The notes under the pieces were generated by a model that ran no database searches, had not been told where the DNA came from, and was given only the letters and a program-made list of their open reading frames with translations. Shown one piece after another: positions 26,690 to 35,644 of a stretch of DNA of 64,000 bases (the stretch's first letter is position 1; each line of letters starts with the position of its first letter). The stretch comes from Paenibacillus polysaccharolyticus. Its GTDB lineage: Bacteria > Bacillota > Bacilli > Paenibacillales > Paenibacillaceae. The stretch lies in NCBI RefSeq assembly GCF_900102085.1, contig NZ_FMVM01000017.1, forward strand, positions 1-64,000. Direction: 5' to 3'. The position numbers and the translations under genes were made by a program.

Positions 26690-27907
26690 TTACAAGTGAA
26701 GTTCGAATGAGGTATGAAGTGCCCTCAAGGCCTGAACCATATCTTCTTTTTTGACAAGCACCCAGATCGTAGTATTGGAATCCGCTGATTGCAAAATCTG
26801 AATGTCTGCGAGCGTCAGTGACTCCACAATGCGGGCCATAATTCCAGGCACACCGTTAATTCCTCCGCCAATAACAGATACTTTGGCACAGCCGGACAGA
26901 CTTTGAGGCTTTAGACCGATCTCCTGCAATACGCGTATAGCCTTCTCTGAATCACTATCAAACACGGTATAGACGACTCCCGAGGGGGTAACATTAATAA
27001 AATCAACGCTAATTGAATTTTCAGCCATCGTTTTGAAAACTTTTAATTGCAGTCGATCCGTCCCACCAGGCACATCCACCGTAATTTGCGTAACATTGCT
27101 CACATAAGCAATACCGGTTACATAGCGGTCAATAATGCCTGTCTGTACATCCTGAAACCCTTCCGGATGGGTAACAAGCGTACCTTCTGTATCGGCAAAA
27201 GTAGATCTTACCCGCACGGGAATTTGCGATTGCATCGCAATCTCGACGGCACGCGGATGAATAACCTTTGCCCCATGATGAGCCATGTTACAGATTTCTG
27301 CATAGCTTACTACGGTTAGTGGACGAGCATCTTCAACAATCCGAGGGTCAGCCGTTAATATCCCGTTAACGTCCGTGTAGATGTCTACCATCTCAGCTCG
27401 TAGTGCTGCACCCAGAGCTGTAGCGGATGTATCACTACCTCCGCGTCCGAGTGTGGTAAAATCGCCTTTTTCCGTTTGTCCCTGGAATCCAGTTACAATG
27501 ACAACACGACCAAGTTGAAGCTGTTCCAGCACACGAACAGGACGGACATCCAATATCCGGGCATTCCCGAAATTGTCGTCCGTCACAAAACCCGCTTGTG
27601 CGCCGGTCAGCACTGAAGTTGGAATGCCTTCATGTTCAAGCAAGCTGCTGAGCGTTGTTGCAGAAATAATTTCACCACAGCACAGCAGTAAATCTTTTTC
27701 CCGAGCAGATAGAGCATTTCCGTTCTGTGCAGCCCAGTCCAAAAGTGTATCCGTAGCATACGGCTCACCGCGGCGGCCCATAGCTGAAACCACAATAACG
27801 AGGTTAAAACCCGCTTCGAGCTCACGTTTAACATGCCGGAGCACATGCTCTCTCGCTTGCACTGTAGAGAGCGATGTACCTCCAAATTTTTGTACCATAA
27901 TACGCAT
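26690..27907 (-). CDS. dapG: Aspartate kinase DapG
   Basis: This enzyme phosphorylates aspartate at the entry of the aspartate pathway. The N-terminal kinase domain begins VQKFGGTSLST and contains the FTTLGRGGSDTSA stretch near residue 160. Two ACT domains at the C-terminus (about 260-405) carry the feedback site. In B. subtilis the DapG isozyme is inhibited by diaminopimelate. The ATG at 27907 (405 residues) has a GGAGG site eight bases upstream; an in-frame start at 27946 does not. It sits between dpaB and dapA, but asd is not in the cluster. Confidence 0.95.
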   Translation of the reverse strand: MRIMVQKFGGTSLSTVQAREHVLRHVKRELEAGFNLVIVVSAMGRRGEPYATDTLLDWAAQNGNALSAREKDLLLCCGEIISATTLSSLLEHEGIPTSVLTGAQAGFVTDDNFGNARILDVRPVRVLEQLQLGRVVIVTGFQGQTEKGDFTTLGRGGSDTSATALGAALRAEMVDIYTDVNGILTADPRIVEDARPLTVVSYAEICNMAHHGAKVIHPRAVEIAMQSQIPVRVRSTFADTEGTLVTHPEGFQDVQTGIIDRYVTGIAYVSNVTQITVDVPGGTDRLQLKVFKTMAENSISVDFINVTPSGVVYTVFDSDSEKAIRVLQEIGLKPQSLSGCAKVSVIGGGINGVPGIMARIVESLTLADIQILQSADSNTTIWVLVKKEDMVQALRALHTSFELHL

Positions 27908-28211
27908 CTTTATTCCTCCATTTGTGTACGCAAGAAGACTGGACACGGGTCAAATCAACAAATGCATAACCCTTGGGAGCGTTCCGATGCGATAATCTCA
28001 GCAATGTATACGGCATGTATGACATGTATATCAAATACATCTCTCCTGCTTGCTGCATGAAGATCATATGCAAGCAGGAATGCCCTTATGAACAGGAACG
28101 TGTTTAGAGGTAGCTGTATAGACCAGCTATCGTCCCCCATGATTTTCTTTGTCTCTCGTACCCTTCTTCATTTCTCCAAGCGCATTGCCGTTATTGCCCT
28201 GAATGCCATCC
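27908..28211. other. 304-base gap between dpaB and dapG, without asd
   Basis: In Bacillus asd lies at this place, but here no frame resembles aspartate-semialdehyde dehydrogenase. The gap contains one clear hairpin, TCCTGCTTGC/GCAAGCAGGA (28044-28053 with 28070-28079), without a U-run, and a small ATGTAT/ATACAT dyad. No lysine-riboswitch pattern or strong promoter was recognised. The dapG ribosome binding site lies at the edge. Confidence 0.5.
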
Positions 28212-28808
28212 TTAAGCCTGTGGAGCACGCTCCACAATCATCGGTTGCAATTGCTTTCCTTCTAGTGCACTCCAGCAAGCCTCCGGGATAAGTTCCATTT
28301 TGGCAACTAACGAGTTTGGTTTTTTCACTGGATCATCTTGACCAAACGGTACAAAATATACATATTTGGCCACTAATAATTTAGCTATATTTGCTGCATT
28401 CAAACCAAGTCCATCATTCGTCGATATCGCCAGCACAAGCGGACGCTGATTACGCATCTGCGCTTTTGCAGCCATAAGCACCGGACTATCCGTCATCGCG
28501 TTCGCCAGCTTGCTTGTGGTATTCCCCGTACATGGAGCAATGACCAGCACATCAAGCAGCTTAGAGGGCCCTAAAGGCTCCGCCTCAACAATTGTAGAGA
28601 TGATATCATTACCCGTTATATCTTTCAATTGTTTTTGCCAATTCTGCGCTGTACCGAAACGTGTATCCGTCGTCAGTACCGAGTTCGAAATAATCGGAAC
28701 GACATTCGCGCCTTCGGATACAAAGCGGCTAATGACTGGCATAACCTCTTCAAACGTACAATGAGACCCCGTAATCGCGTAACCTACCGTTTTACCCTGC
28801 CAGTTCAT
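28212..28808 (-). CDS. dpaB: Dipicolinate synthase subunit B (SpoVFB)
   Basis: This flavoprotein-like subunit of dipicolinate synthase acts in the mother cell to make spore dipicolinic acid. The 198-residue protein has the flavodoxin-like fold of the family (VGYAITGSHCTFEEVMPVI at the start, VLVIAPCTGNTTSKLANA near 90-107). Its ATG overlaps the dpaA stop (ATGA) and a GGGAGG site lies in the dpaA end, so the two subunits are made together. Confidence 0.95.
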   Translation of the reverse strand: MNWQGKTVGYAITGSHCTFEEVMPVISRFVSEGANVVPIISNSVLTTDTRFGTAQNWQKQLKDITGNDIISTIVEAEPLGPSKLLDVLVIAPCTGNTTSKLANAMTDSPVLMAAKAQMRNQRPLVLAISTNDGLGLNAANIAKLLVAKYVYFVPFGQDDPVKKPNSLVAKMELIPEACWSALEGKQLQPMIVERAPQA

Positions 28809-29704
28809 GATTTAACCTCCCGTGCGTTCTGTTCTTCCAAAAGCAAACGGATTAACGCGTCGGCAATAATGCCGCCAGCCGTTTTGGGAGCAACAATGCC
28901 GGGGAGGCCTGGTGCGAGCAGTGCCTTGATGCCACGTTTGTCGGCATATCTGAAATCGCAGCCGCCAGGGGCGGATGCAAGGTCAATAATAACCGCTTTT
29001 TGAGGCATTCTGGACAGGATTTGTGCTGTGATTATCATAGTCGGTATCGTATTAAAAAGCAAGTCAACTTCCCCGGTTTGAGCGGCCAAATCCGTTGTCA
29101 TGAAAGGCTTCCAGCCCATGATTGTTGCTCTGGCAACATCCTCATTCCGCCGAATTCCCACTCGTACATTAGCTCCAAGTCCTTGCAATGTTTTGGCTAG
29201 CGTAAACCCTGTTCGACCGATGCCAAGCACGATGCATTCAGACCCGTGAATCGTAAAATCCGTTTCTTTAATTGCAATGGCGATGGCTCCCTCCGCTGTC
29301 GGAATAGAGTTGTATAGTGCAATATCATCACGATCAAGCACTTCCACAAGCCGAAGGCCATTCTCCTCGCAAAGTTCACGCAAAAACGGCTTTGCCATAC
29401 CAGTAAATACGGTGCAATGCTCCGGCAGGGCGGCCATATGTTCCTTTTTCAGAACAATCGGTTCACCACTAAACGAAGAGCTCACTTTTCCTTGATCATC
29501 ACAGCTCACAACAGGCAGTACCAGTACATCTGCAGAAGCAAATACTTCATCCTTGAGTTCGCGGTGCTCAATGCCCGGAATCACTTGCTCCAGTTGATCG
29601 AAGCCTACTACACTTACCGTCGCATCGAGCTCGGCGCATTTTTGAATGACTTCAAGTTGCCTTGCATCTCCGCCAAGAACGACTATCCGGACTCCGGTCA
29701 GCAT
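28805..29704 (-). CDS. dpaA: Dipicolinate synthase subunit A (SpoVFA)
   Basis: DpaA is the NAD(P)H-binding subunit that oxidises dihydrodipicolinate to dipicolinate. From the ATG at 29704 (299 residues, MLTGVRIVVLGGDARQLE) a Rossmann-like N-terminus is followed by a second nucleotide-binding region, CIVLGIGRTGFTLAKTLQ, near residue 155. The start is supported by an AAAGGAGTGA site; the 44 residues possible upstream lack one. A sigma-K-like promoter sits just upstream, matching mother-cell expression known in B. subtilis. Confidence 0.95.
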   Translation of the reverse strand: MLTGVRIVVLGGDARQLEVIQKCAELDATVSVVGFDQLEQVIPGIEHRELKDEVFASADVLVLPVVSCDDQGKVSSSFSGEPIVLKKEHMAALPEHCTVFTGMAKPFLRELCEENGLRLVEVLDRDDIALYNSIPTAEGAIAIAIKETDFTIHGSECIVLGIGRTGFTLAKTLQGLGANVRVGIRRNEDVARATIMGWKPFMTTDLAAQTGEVDLLFNTIPTMIITAQILSRMPQKAVIIDLASAPGGCDFRYADKRGIKALLAPGLPGIVAPKTAGGIIADALIRLLLEEQNAREVKS

Positions 29705-29737
29705 CGGGACGTCACTCCTTTCACCACATGTATGCCT

Positions 29738-29765
29738 TATCGTATGCAGTGGCCTACAGGGGGGT
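29738..29765 (-). promoter_or_regulatory. Sigma-K-like promoter before dpaA
   Basis: AC (29764-29765), 17 bases, then CATACGATA (29738-29746) on the minus strand, an exact match to the sigma-K -10 form CATAnnnTA, 34 bases before the dpaA start codon. Confidence 0.65.
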
Positions 29766-29799
29766 GAAACAATAAAAGAATGAAATCCTTGTTCAACAT

Positions 29800-29825
29800 A
29801 AAAAGCCGCCCTGTAAAGGACGGCT
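29800..29825 (-). terminator. Intrinsic terminator after dut
   Basis: The stem AGCCG-n-CCT/AGG-n-CGGCT (29804-29812 with 29817-29825) and GTAA loop are followed on the minus strand by five T residues. Confidence 0.82.
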
Positions 29826-29886
29826 GGGATACACAATATTATTATAGTTATCCAACTATATATTTGTAAAAAAGAAATCGGTATTG

Positions 29887-30330
29887 TTATTTACCTGTGT
29901 GCCCGAATCCGCCTTCGCCCCGCACGGTCTCCGAAAGTTCAGCCACTTCCGTCAATTCGATGGCAGGCACCGTCTGAAACACGATTTGAGCAATCCGTTC
30001 CCCACGCACAATCGTAAATGGCTCCTGACCCAAATTAATGAGCAACACCTTCACCTCACCACGATAATCCGCATCAATGGTTCCCGGTGTATTCAGGCAA
30101 GTAATCCCGTGTTTGAAAGCAAGTCCGCTACGTGGACGAATTTGAGCTTCCAGCCCAGCAGGCATCGCCATCGCAAGACCAGTCGGAATCAATGTACGCT
30201 GCCCCGGCTCTAGCACAACTTCTTCTTCCAAAGCCGCCACCACATCAAAGCCAGCAGCCAGCTCGGACATCTTTTGCGGCAGTTTAATATCTTCGTTACC
30301 CGGTAATTTCTTTATTTGAACGTAATGCAA
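29887..30330 (-). CDS. dut: Deoxyuridine 5'-triphosphate nucleotidohydrolase
   Basis: This trimeric dUTPase removes dUTP and supplies dUMP. All five motifs are present: [35 protein letters not shown] and the C-terminal [11 protein letters not shown]. The start is uncertain because the gene overlaps the mlpA end. The TTG at 30330 (147 residues, beginning [14 protein letters not shown]) is preferred since AGAAGGG lies nine bases upstream, whereas the ATG at 30339 overlaps that site. The overlap with mlpA is about 35 bases, implying coupled translation. Confidence 0.93.
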   Translation of the reverse strand: MHYVQIKKLPGNEDIKLPQKMSELAAGFDVVAALEEEVVLEPGQRTLIPTGLAMAMPAGLEAQIRPRSGLAFKHGITCLNTPGTIDADYRGEVKVLLINLGQEPFTIVRGERIAQIVFQTVPAIELTEVAELSETVRGEGGFGHTGK

Positions 30331-31576
30331 CCAAATCATCCCTTCTAAGTCCAGCAATCGTCTTGTCTGAAGCTCCTACCATCGCGAGCGCAAACGGCTC
30401 TGCAAACATCAGATCAAGCACAGCATCAATGTCTTTCATCGTGACTTGCTCAATCTTGGCAATCATCTCATCAAGCGTATGATGTCTGCCAAGCATCAAT
30501 TCATTTTTTCCCAGTCGGTTCATACGGCTGCCCGTGCTCTCCAGACTCAGGATCAGACTACCTTTCAACTGCTCCTTGCCTTTACGCAGTTCATCTTCGG
30601 ATAATCCATTTACAGCCAGATCACGTAACACTTCTTTGGTTAGATCCAGTACTTCTTTGGTCTGTTTCGGCGCTGTACCCGCATAGATCGTGAATAGTCC
30701 GCTGTCCGCATGAGAGCTATGATAAGAATAAACGGAGTAAGCGAGCCCTCGCTTTTCACGGATTTCCTGGAACAATCTGGAGCTCATACCGCCGCCAATC
30801 GCATTGTTAAGAACAACCATCGCAAATTGTAGCGGGTCTCCGATTTTGCAACCTGGAAACGAAATACAGATATGATTCTGCTCCGTTTTCTTTTTGTGGA
30901 AGAGCTGACCGCTTTGAAAAGCCGGAATGTTTACTTCCTCGGTTACACCGTTAACATCAAACGCACCAAAGTGTTTCTCCATTAGATCAATCACGCTATC
31001 GTCAATGTTACCCGCAATACTGATCACGGTATTCTCGATGGTGTAATGTTCCTTCATATATGCACGTAAATGACTGGAATCCATCGCTTTAAGACGTTCT
31101 TCAGTTCCCAGGATTGGATATGCCAGCGGATGCTCTCCATATGCAGCGAGCGCCATTAAATCGTGAACCATGTCGTCAGGCGTATCCTCGTACATTGAGA
31201 TTTCTTCCAAAATTACGTTTTTCTCTTTGACCAGTTCACCGTCGTCCATTTTGGAGCGGAAGAACATATCGGACAACACATCCACCGCAATAGGCAGATG
31301 CTCATCCAGCACTTTTGCATAGTAGCAGGTATATTCCTTGGAGGTAAATGCATTTACGTTACCGCCGATCGCATCAAACTGCTCCGCAATCGCCTTCGCA
31401 TCAAACCGATCCGTCCCCTTAAAAAGCATATGTTCAATAAAATGGGATACCCCGTTATTTTCTGTTCGCTCATTACGCGAACCTGTTTTGACCCAGATTC
31501 CAAATGACACGGAACGACAGGTCGGGATTTGTTCCATCACAACTCTGAGGCCATTGCCCAGCTGAATTTTTTTCAC
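30296..31576 (-). CDS. mlpA: M16 family zinc peptidase MlpA (YmxG)
   Basis: This is a mitochondrial-processing-peptidase-like protease of 426 residues. The zinc motif HxxEH is intact ([13 protein letters not shown], near residues 46-50) with the third ligand in [14 protein letters not shown]. subtilis MlpA affects regulation of aprE and other exoenzymes. It starts at a GTG with an AGGAGGG site. It follows ylxY and overlaps dut. A 9-base inverted repeat lies just upstream. Confidence 0.95.
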   Translation of the reverse strand: MKKIQLGNGLRVVMEQIPTCRSVSFGIWVKTGSRNERTENNGVSHFIEHMLFKGTDRFDAKAIAEQFDAIGGNVNAFTSKEYTCYYAKVLDEHLPIAVDVLSDMFFRSKMDDGELVKEKNVILEEISMYEDTPDDMVHDLMALAAYGEHPLAYPILGTEERLKAMDSSHLRAYMKEHYTIENTVISIAGNIDDSVIDLMEKHFGAFDVNGVTEEVNIPAFQSGQLFHKKKTEQNHICISFPGCKIGDPLQFAMVVLNNAIGGGMSSRLFQEIREKRGLAYSVYSYHSSHADSGLFTIYAGTAPKQTKEVLDLTKEVLRDLAVNGLSEDELRKGKEQLKGSLILSLESTGSRMNRLGKNELMLGRHHTLDEMIAKIEQVTMKDIDAVLDLMFAEPFALAMVGASDKTIAGLRRDDLVALRSNKEITG

Positions 31577-31608
31577 GGTTGGCCCTCCTACATCTCTATA
31601 ATTGCCCT

Positions 31609-31635
31609 GATTTCAATAATGATGAAATTGAAATC
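31609..31635. repeat. Inverted repeat upstream of mlpA
   Basis: A perfect 9-base dyad GATTTCAAT/ATTGAAATC (31609-31617 with 31627-31635) with a 9-base spacer lies in the 102-base gap between ylxY and mlpA. Its A/T-rich stems look more like a protein-binding site than a terminator. No regulator is known to me for it. Confidence 0.4.
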
Positions 31636-31678
31636 GACATTTGGTTCCAACTTTTTGATATTAACAAAAAAACGGCGT

Positions 31679-32674
31679 TCACTCAACCGTATGGCCTTGC
31701 ACCCGTTCAGAAGACAACGTTTCACTTACAGTTCCTAACGACAGTCCTTTAGCATGGATGGAATCGATCATACCTTTCAGTGCTCCTGCGGAGGATGCGG
31801 TTGGATGCATGAGAATTAACGATCCGGCCTCGGTTTTATTGGCAATTTTGGCTATGACAGAGTCTGGGCTGGGTTTGCGCCAGTCCACTGTATCTACCGT
31901 CCACAAGACGGTTCTTAGCCCCATAGATGCCGCGATATCCACCGTTTTTTGATTAAAATCACCCGAAGGCGGAGCGAACCAACGATTCTCCACTCCAAGG
32001 GTTTGTTGCAACAGATCCTGGGTTTTGCTAATTTCTAATCGGGCTCGCTCTGCACTCAAACGACTCATGTCGGGATGTGAATATGCATGGTTGGAAAGCT
32101 CATGTCCACGCTTCTGAATTTCCTTGGCGAGTTCTGCATTTTTGCTCAGCCAACTTCCATCCAGAAAAAATGTAGCCTTCACCTTCTCCGCGTCAAGCGT
32201 GTCCAACATTGGAACAAGGAATTCATTGCCCCAAGCGACATTAATCATAAAAGAAACCATGGGTTTACTCTCATTGCCTCGATAAATCGGATGTGCCCCC
32301 AGGTCTTTTAACTGAATTTCCGGCTGGGTCTGGCGATAGACATATGGAATTTTAGTATTCAGCGTGCCACCCAGCGCCTTGCGATACGTAGCTTCTACGT
32401 CGATCTCCAGGCCGTTATAACCCGGGATCGCTTTCCATACTCGATCAACTCTCGCATTCACCGGTGCAATTCGAGTTTCAGCTGCCTTATCTTTGATCGC
32501 AGATAACAATGACTCTTCTCCGGTCGCTTCCTTAAACATGTCAAAAGCATTCTGAGTTCCCGGACCATCACGGATCTCCGTAATGTATGTACGTACACTG
32601 TCCACTTGTCCGATTAGCATGACCGCCGCCACACCCGCAAGAACAACCGCCAGTTTTTTGGATTGGTTTCTCAC
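31679..32674 (-). CDS. ylxY: YlxY polysaccharide deacetylase-like protein
   Basis: This 331-residue protein has an N-terminal membrane or signal segment (about 8-24) and a C-terminal NodB-fold deacetylase domain (about 140-320). The His pair of motif 2 is present (SNHAYSHPDM). The first motif, normally TFDDG, reads MINVAWG, so the catalytic Asp pair is missing. The family at this locus is similar, suggesting a binding or non-classical role in the envelope. It starts at a GTG with a GGAGG site. A sigma-E-like promoter upstream suggests mother-cell expression. Confidence 0.88.
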   Translation of the reverse strand: MRNQSKKLAVVLAGVAAVMLIGQVDSVRTYITEIRDGPGTQNAFDMFKEATGEESLLSAIKDKAAETRIAPVNARVDRVWKAIPGYNGLEIDVEATYRKALGGTLNTKIPYVYRQTQPEIQLKDLGAHPIYRGNESKPMVSFMINVAWGNEFLVPMLDTLDAEKVKATFFLDGSWLSKNAELAKEIQKRGHELSNHAYSHPDMSRLSAERARLEISKTQDLLQQTLGVENRWFAPPSGDFNQKTVDIAASMGLRTVLWTVDTVDWRKPSPDSVIAKIANKTEAGSLILMHPTASSAGALKGMIDSIHAKGLSLGTVSETLSSERVQGHTVE

Positions 32675-32703
32675 AGCTCCATCCTCCTGCCGTCTTTGTC
32701 CCC

Positions 32704-32732
32704 ATCATATGAGGACAAGGACAGGAATATGA
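32704..32732 (-). promoter_or_regulatory. Sigma-E-like promoter before ylxY
   Basis: TCATATT (32726-32732), 14 bases, then CATATGAT (32704-32711) on the minus strand. The -35 matches kmATATT fully and the -10 matches CATAnnnT, about 30 bases before the start codon. Confidence 0.65.
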
Positions 32733-32779
32733 ATAAAAACTGCAATCTTATGAATGGAACGTATTTTTGTTTAAACGTT

Positions 32780-32813
32780 AAAAAAAGAGCCAGAAATTCA
32801 CATTCTGTCTCTT
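32780..32813 (-). terminator. Intrinsic terminator after pnp
   Basis: The stem AAGAG-n-CAGAA/TTCTG-n-CTCTT (32785-32795 with 32803-32813) is followed on the minus strand by seven T residues. Confidence 0.85.
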
Positions 32814-32854
32814 CATTCAATCATGCTTATGTTATTCAAACCAACGTCAGCAAC

Positions 32855-34957
32855 CTAGGATTGCGCAGGAGCTTCTGCTGTTAGTACTGCTTTACGAGAC
32901 AAGTTGATTCGACCTTGCGGATCAATCTCGGTTACTTTTACAGTAATAGAATCACCAATCGCCACAACATCTTCTACTTTCGCTACACGCTCAGTAGACA
33001 ATTGGGAGATGTGAACCAGACCTTCTTTGTTTGGCAACACTTCAACGAATGCACCGAATTTCTCAACGCGTTTTACTTTGCCGACATAGATTTCGCCAAC
33101 AAGTACTTCGCGTACAATGCCTTCGATGATCGCTTTGGCTTTATCATTCATCTCCTGATTGGAAGAAGCGATAAAGACACGTCCATCCTGCTCGATATCA
33201 ATTTTAACACCGGTTTCTTCGATGATTTTATTGATGATTTTACCACCAGCGCCGATGACATCACGGATTTTGTCCGGATTGATATGCATAGTCGTAATTT
33301 TAGGCGCATATTGGGACAATTGCTCACGAGGTGTTTTCATCACTTCGGTCATTTTACCCAAAATGTGCATACGTCCCTCTTTGGCTTGAGCTAGCGCTTC
33401 GGACAGGATTTGACGATCGATTCCATCAATTTTAATATCCATTTGAATCGCTGTTACGCCTTCAGGTGTTCCTGCTACTTTGAAGTCCATATCGCCCAGA
33501 TGATCTTCCATACCTTGAATATCACTCAGGATAGATACATGGTCTCCGTCTTTGATCAGACCCATCGCCACACCAGCTACCGGTGCTTTGATTGGTACAC
33601 CTGCGTCCATCATGGCAAGTGTACTTGCACAGATACTTGCTTGGGACGTAGAACCGTTGGATTCCAATACTTCAGATACCAAACGAATCGTGTATGGGAA
33701 GTCCGTTTCAGAAGGAATAACCTTAGACAATGCACGCTCACCAAGGGCACCATGTCCGATTTCACGACGTCCTGGCGCACGAAGCGGACGAGCTTCACCT
33801 ACGCTGAACGGCGGGAAGTTATAGTGATGCATGAAACGTTTCGTTTCTTCCAAACTGATGCCATCCAGAATTTGAACGTCACCCAGTGCACCTAGTGTAC
33901 AGATGCTCAGTGCTTGCGTTTGTCCACGTGTGAACAGACCTGAACCATGTGTACGCGGAAGCAGTGAAGTATCACATTCAATTGCACGAATTTCAGCAAG
34001 GCCGCGTCCATCCGGACGTACTTTATCGTGAGTGATCAGACGGCGCACTTCTTCTTTGACGATATCGTGCAGCACTTCTTTCACATCTTTTAACAATTCA
34101 GGTGATTCAATGTATTTCTCTTCAAAATGAGCAACAGTTTCGTCATTCACGACATCAATCGCATCTTGACGGGCATGTTTCTCAGCAATTTTAACAGCTT
34201 CCACCAAACGTGCACTTGCAAACTCACGCACGCTGCTGTTCACTTCTGCATTAACGGCATGCAGTTTCACTTCCATTTTTTCTTTACCAGCTACTTGTAC
34301 AAGCTGCTCAATCACCGTTACGATGTTTTTGATCTCGTCATGTCCGAACATGATTGCTTCAAGCATCACTTCTTCTGGTAACTCGTTCGCTTCGGCTTCA
34401 ACCATCATGATCGCATCTCTAGTTCCTGCAACCACGAGTTCAAGTTCGCTGACTTCAAGCTGTGCAATTGTTGGGTTAATGATGAACTCTCCATCAATAC
34501 GGCCCACCTTCACACCGCCAATTGGCCCACTGAAAGGTACATCGGAAATGCTCAGTGCTGCTGAAGTACCAATCATTGCTGCGATTTGTGGTTCACAATC
34601 CTGATCCACGCTCATAACAATATTCAGAACTTGTACATCGTTACGGAAACCTTCCGGGAACAATGGACGAATCGGACGGTCTGTCAGACGACTTGCCAGA
34701 ATTGCTTTCTCGGATGGTCTACCTTCACGCTTGATAAATCCACCTGGGATTTTACCAACAGCGTACAATCTTTCCTCATAGTTCACCGTTAGTGGGAAAA
34801 AGTCCAAATCTTTCGGCTCACTGGATGCTGTCACGGTACACAATACGACGGTATCCCCGTATGTTACCTTTACGGCAGCATTTGCCTGCTTGGCCAAACG
34901 CCCGGTTTCAAGCGTAAGCTTTCTTCCACCAAGCTGCATTTCAACACGCTGTTCCAT
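32855..34957 (-). CDS. pnp: Polyribonucleotide nucleotidyltransferase (PNPase)
   Basis: PNPase is the phosphorolytic 3' exoribonuclease of the degradosome-like machinery. Its 700 residues show the standard order: RNase PH domain 1 (1-140), an alpha-helical domain, RNase PH domain 2 (about 310-540, with the [10 protein letters not shown] and [11 protein letters not shown] stretches), then KH ([15 protein letters not shown] near 560) and S1 ([16 protein letters not shown] near 625). The ATG has AAGGAGGG upstream. It lies after rpsO, the order found across bacteria, with terminator-like hairpins in between. Confidence 0.98.
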   Translation of the reverse strand: MEQRVEMQLGGRKLTLETGRLAKQANAAVKVTYGDTVVLCTVTASSEPKDLDFFPLTVNYEERLYAVGKIPGGFIKREGRPSEKAILASRLTDRPIRPLFPEGFRNDVQVLNIVMSVDQDCEPQIAAMIGTSAALSISDVPFSGPIGGVKVGRIDGEFIINPTIAQLEVSELELVVAGTRDAIMMVEAEANELPEEVMLEAIMFGHDEIKNIVTVIEQLVQVAGKEKMEVKLHAVNAEVNSSVREFASARLVEAVKIAEKHARQDAIDVVNDETVAHFEEKYIESPELLKDVKEVLHDIVKEEVRRLITHDKVRPDGRGLAEIRAIECDTSLLPRTHGSGLFTRGQTQALSICTLGALGDVQILDGISLEETKRFMHHYNFPPFSVGEARPLRAPGRREIGHGALGERALSKVIPSETDFPYTIRLVSEVLESNGSTSQASICASTLAMMDAGVPIKAPVAGVAMGLIKDGDHVSILSDIQGMEDHLGDMDFKVAGTPEGVTAIQMDIKIDGIDRQILSEALAQAKEGRMHILGKMTEVMKTPREQLSQYAPKITTMHINPDKIRDVIGAGGKIINKIIEETGVKIDIEQDGRVFIASSNQEMNDKAKAIIEGIVREVLVGEIYVGKVKRVEKFGAFVEVLPNKEGLVHISQLSTERVAKVEDVVAIGDSITVKVTEIDPQGRINLSRKAVLTAEAPAQS

Positions 34958-35020
34958 GAAATCCCTCCTTTAATTCGTTCCTATCACAATGGATTCTGCA
35001 TATTCACAGTATTTCCTGCT

Positions 35021-35050
35021 TGTCCAGCATTCATTAACTATAGTTGGACA
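35021..35050 (-). repeat. Leader hairpin upstream of pnp
   Basis: The dyad TGTCCA/TGGACA (35021-35026 with 35045-35050) lies in the leader between the second rpsO terminator and pnp. PNPase autoregulates its own leader in E. coli; whether this hairpin does so here is unknown. Confidence 0.3.
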
Positions 35051-35070
35051 GGCCGGAGACTGACTTGCAA

Positions 35071-35091
35071 AACAAAAGCTCCTTGCGGAGC
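35071..35091 (-). terminator. Second terminator between rpsO and pnp
   Basis: The short stem GCTCC/GGAGC (35078-35082 with 35087-35091) with a 4-base loop is followed on the minus strand by TTTTGTTTTG. Confidence 0.65.
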
Positions 35092-35134
35092 CCTCAGCTA
35101 CAAATATATGGCAACATGTTCATCTACAAAACAA

Positions 35135-35191
35135 CCCGGCTGTAAGCTCCGCTTGTCCTTTTAGACAAAAGAAAAGCGGATAACAGCCAGG
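35135..35191 (-). terminator. Branched terminator after rpsO
   Basis: GGCTGT/ACAGCC (35138-35143 with 35183-35188), CCGCTT/AAGCGG (35149-35154 with 35174-35179) and an inner TTGTC/GACAA pairing build a long interrupted hairpin, followed on the minus strand by TTGTTTTG. Confidence 0.7.
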
Positions 35192-35216
35192 TTGATTTTG
35201 AAAACATGTACGATAA

Positions 35217-35486
35217 TTAACGACGCAATCCGAGTTTTTCGATCAGTGCGCTGTAACGTTTAACATCTTTGTTTTTCACGTAAGCCAAAAGCTTACGACG
35301 TTGACCTACCATTTTCAAAAGTCCACGACGTGAGTGGTGGTCTTTCTTATGCGTACGCAAGTGGTCTGTCAAACTTCTGATGTTTTCCGTAAGGATAGCA
35401 ACTTGCACCTCAGGTGATCCAGTATCGGACTCATGAGTTTTGTGCTCGTCGATCAGTTGTTGTTTACGTTCTTGAGTCAATGCCAT
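35217..35486 (-). CDS. rpsO: 30S ribosomal protein S15
   Basis: S15 is a primary 16S rRNA-binding protein of the small subunit platform. From the ATG at 35486 it has 89 residues beginning [10 protein letters not shown], with the conserved [13 protein letters not shown] and [15 protein letters not shown] stretches that contact the three-way junction. The AAGGAGGTGA site fixes this start over an in-frame one at 35528. The leader shows alternative stems, in line with known S15 autoregulation in Bacillales. Confidence 0.98.
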   Translation of the reverse strand: MALTQERKQQLIDEHKTHESDTGSPEVQVAILTENIRSLTDHLRTHKKDHHSRRGLLKMVGQRRKLLAYVKNKDVKRYSALIEKLGLRR

Positions 35487-35499
35487 CCTATTCACCTCC

Positions 35500-35580
35500 T
35501 TCATTATAATCGCCATTAGCCTCGTCACCGCCGGTGAGAGCGTGTAACCAAGCTAAGGTTAATGTTGCCTCATTCGACAA
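35500..35580 (-). promoter_or_regulatory. Probable S15-binding autoregulatory leader of rpsO
   Basis: The leader RNA holds TCACC/GGTGA (35525-35529 with 35533-35537), TAACC/GGTTA (35545-35549 with 35557-35561) and GCTAA (35552-35556), which can pair with TTAGC (35516-35520). The last pairing excludes the TAACC/GGTTA hairpin that holds GCTAA in its loop, giving two competing folds. S15 is known to repress its own mRNA through such a junction in Geobacillus. Confidence 0.5.
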
Positions 35581-35588
35581 CGTAGTAC

Positions 35589-35597
35589 ATTATACCA
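35589..35597 (-). promoter_or_regulatory. Extended -10 promoter of rpsO
   Basis: The minus strand reads TGGTATAAT (35589-35597), a perfect extended -10. A TTTACT 18 bases upstream is a fair -35. Confidence 0.65.
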
Positions 35598-35644
35598 TAC
35601 TTGCCCGGACAAAGTAAATGTAAACATCCATTTTATTAAAGTTT

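Noticed and set aside
27828-28140. Short minus-strand frames in the dpaB-dapG gap, tested as an asd remnant
   Set aside because: None resembles the conserved N-terminal or Cys-containing motifs of aspartate-semialdehyde dehydrogenase.
27908-28211. Possible lysine riboswitch before dapG
   Set aside because: The single 10-base hairpin does not show the five-helix lysine-riboswitch layout, and no terminator follows it.
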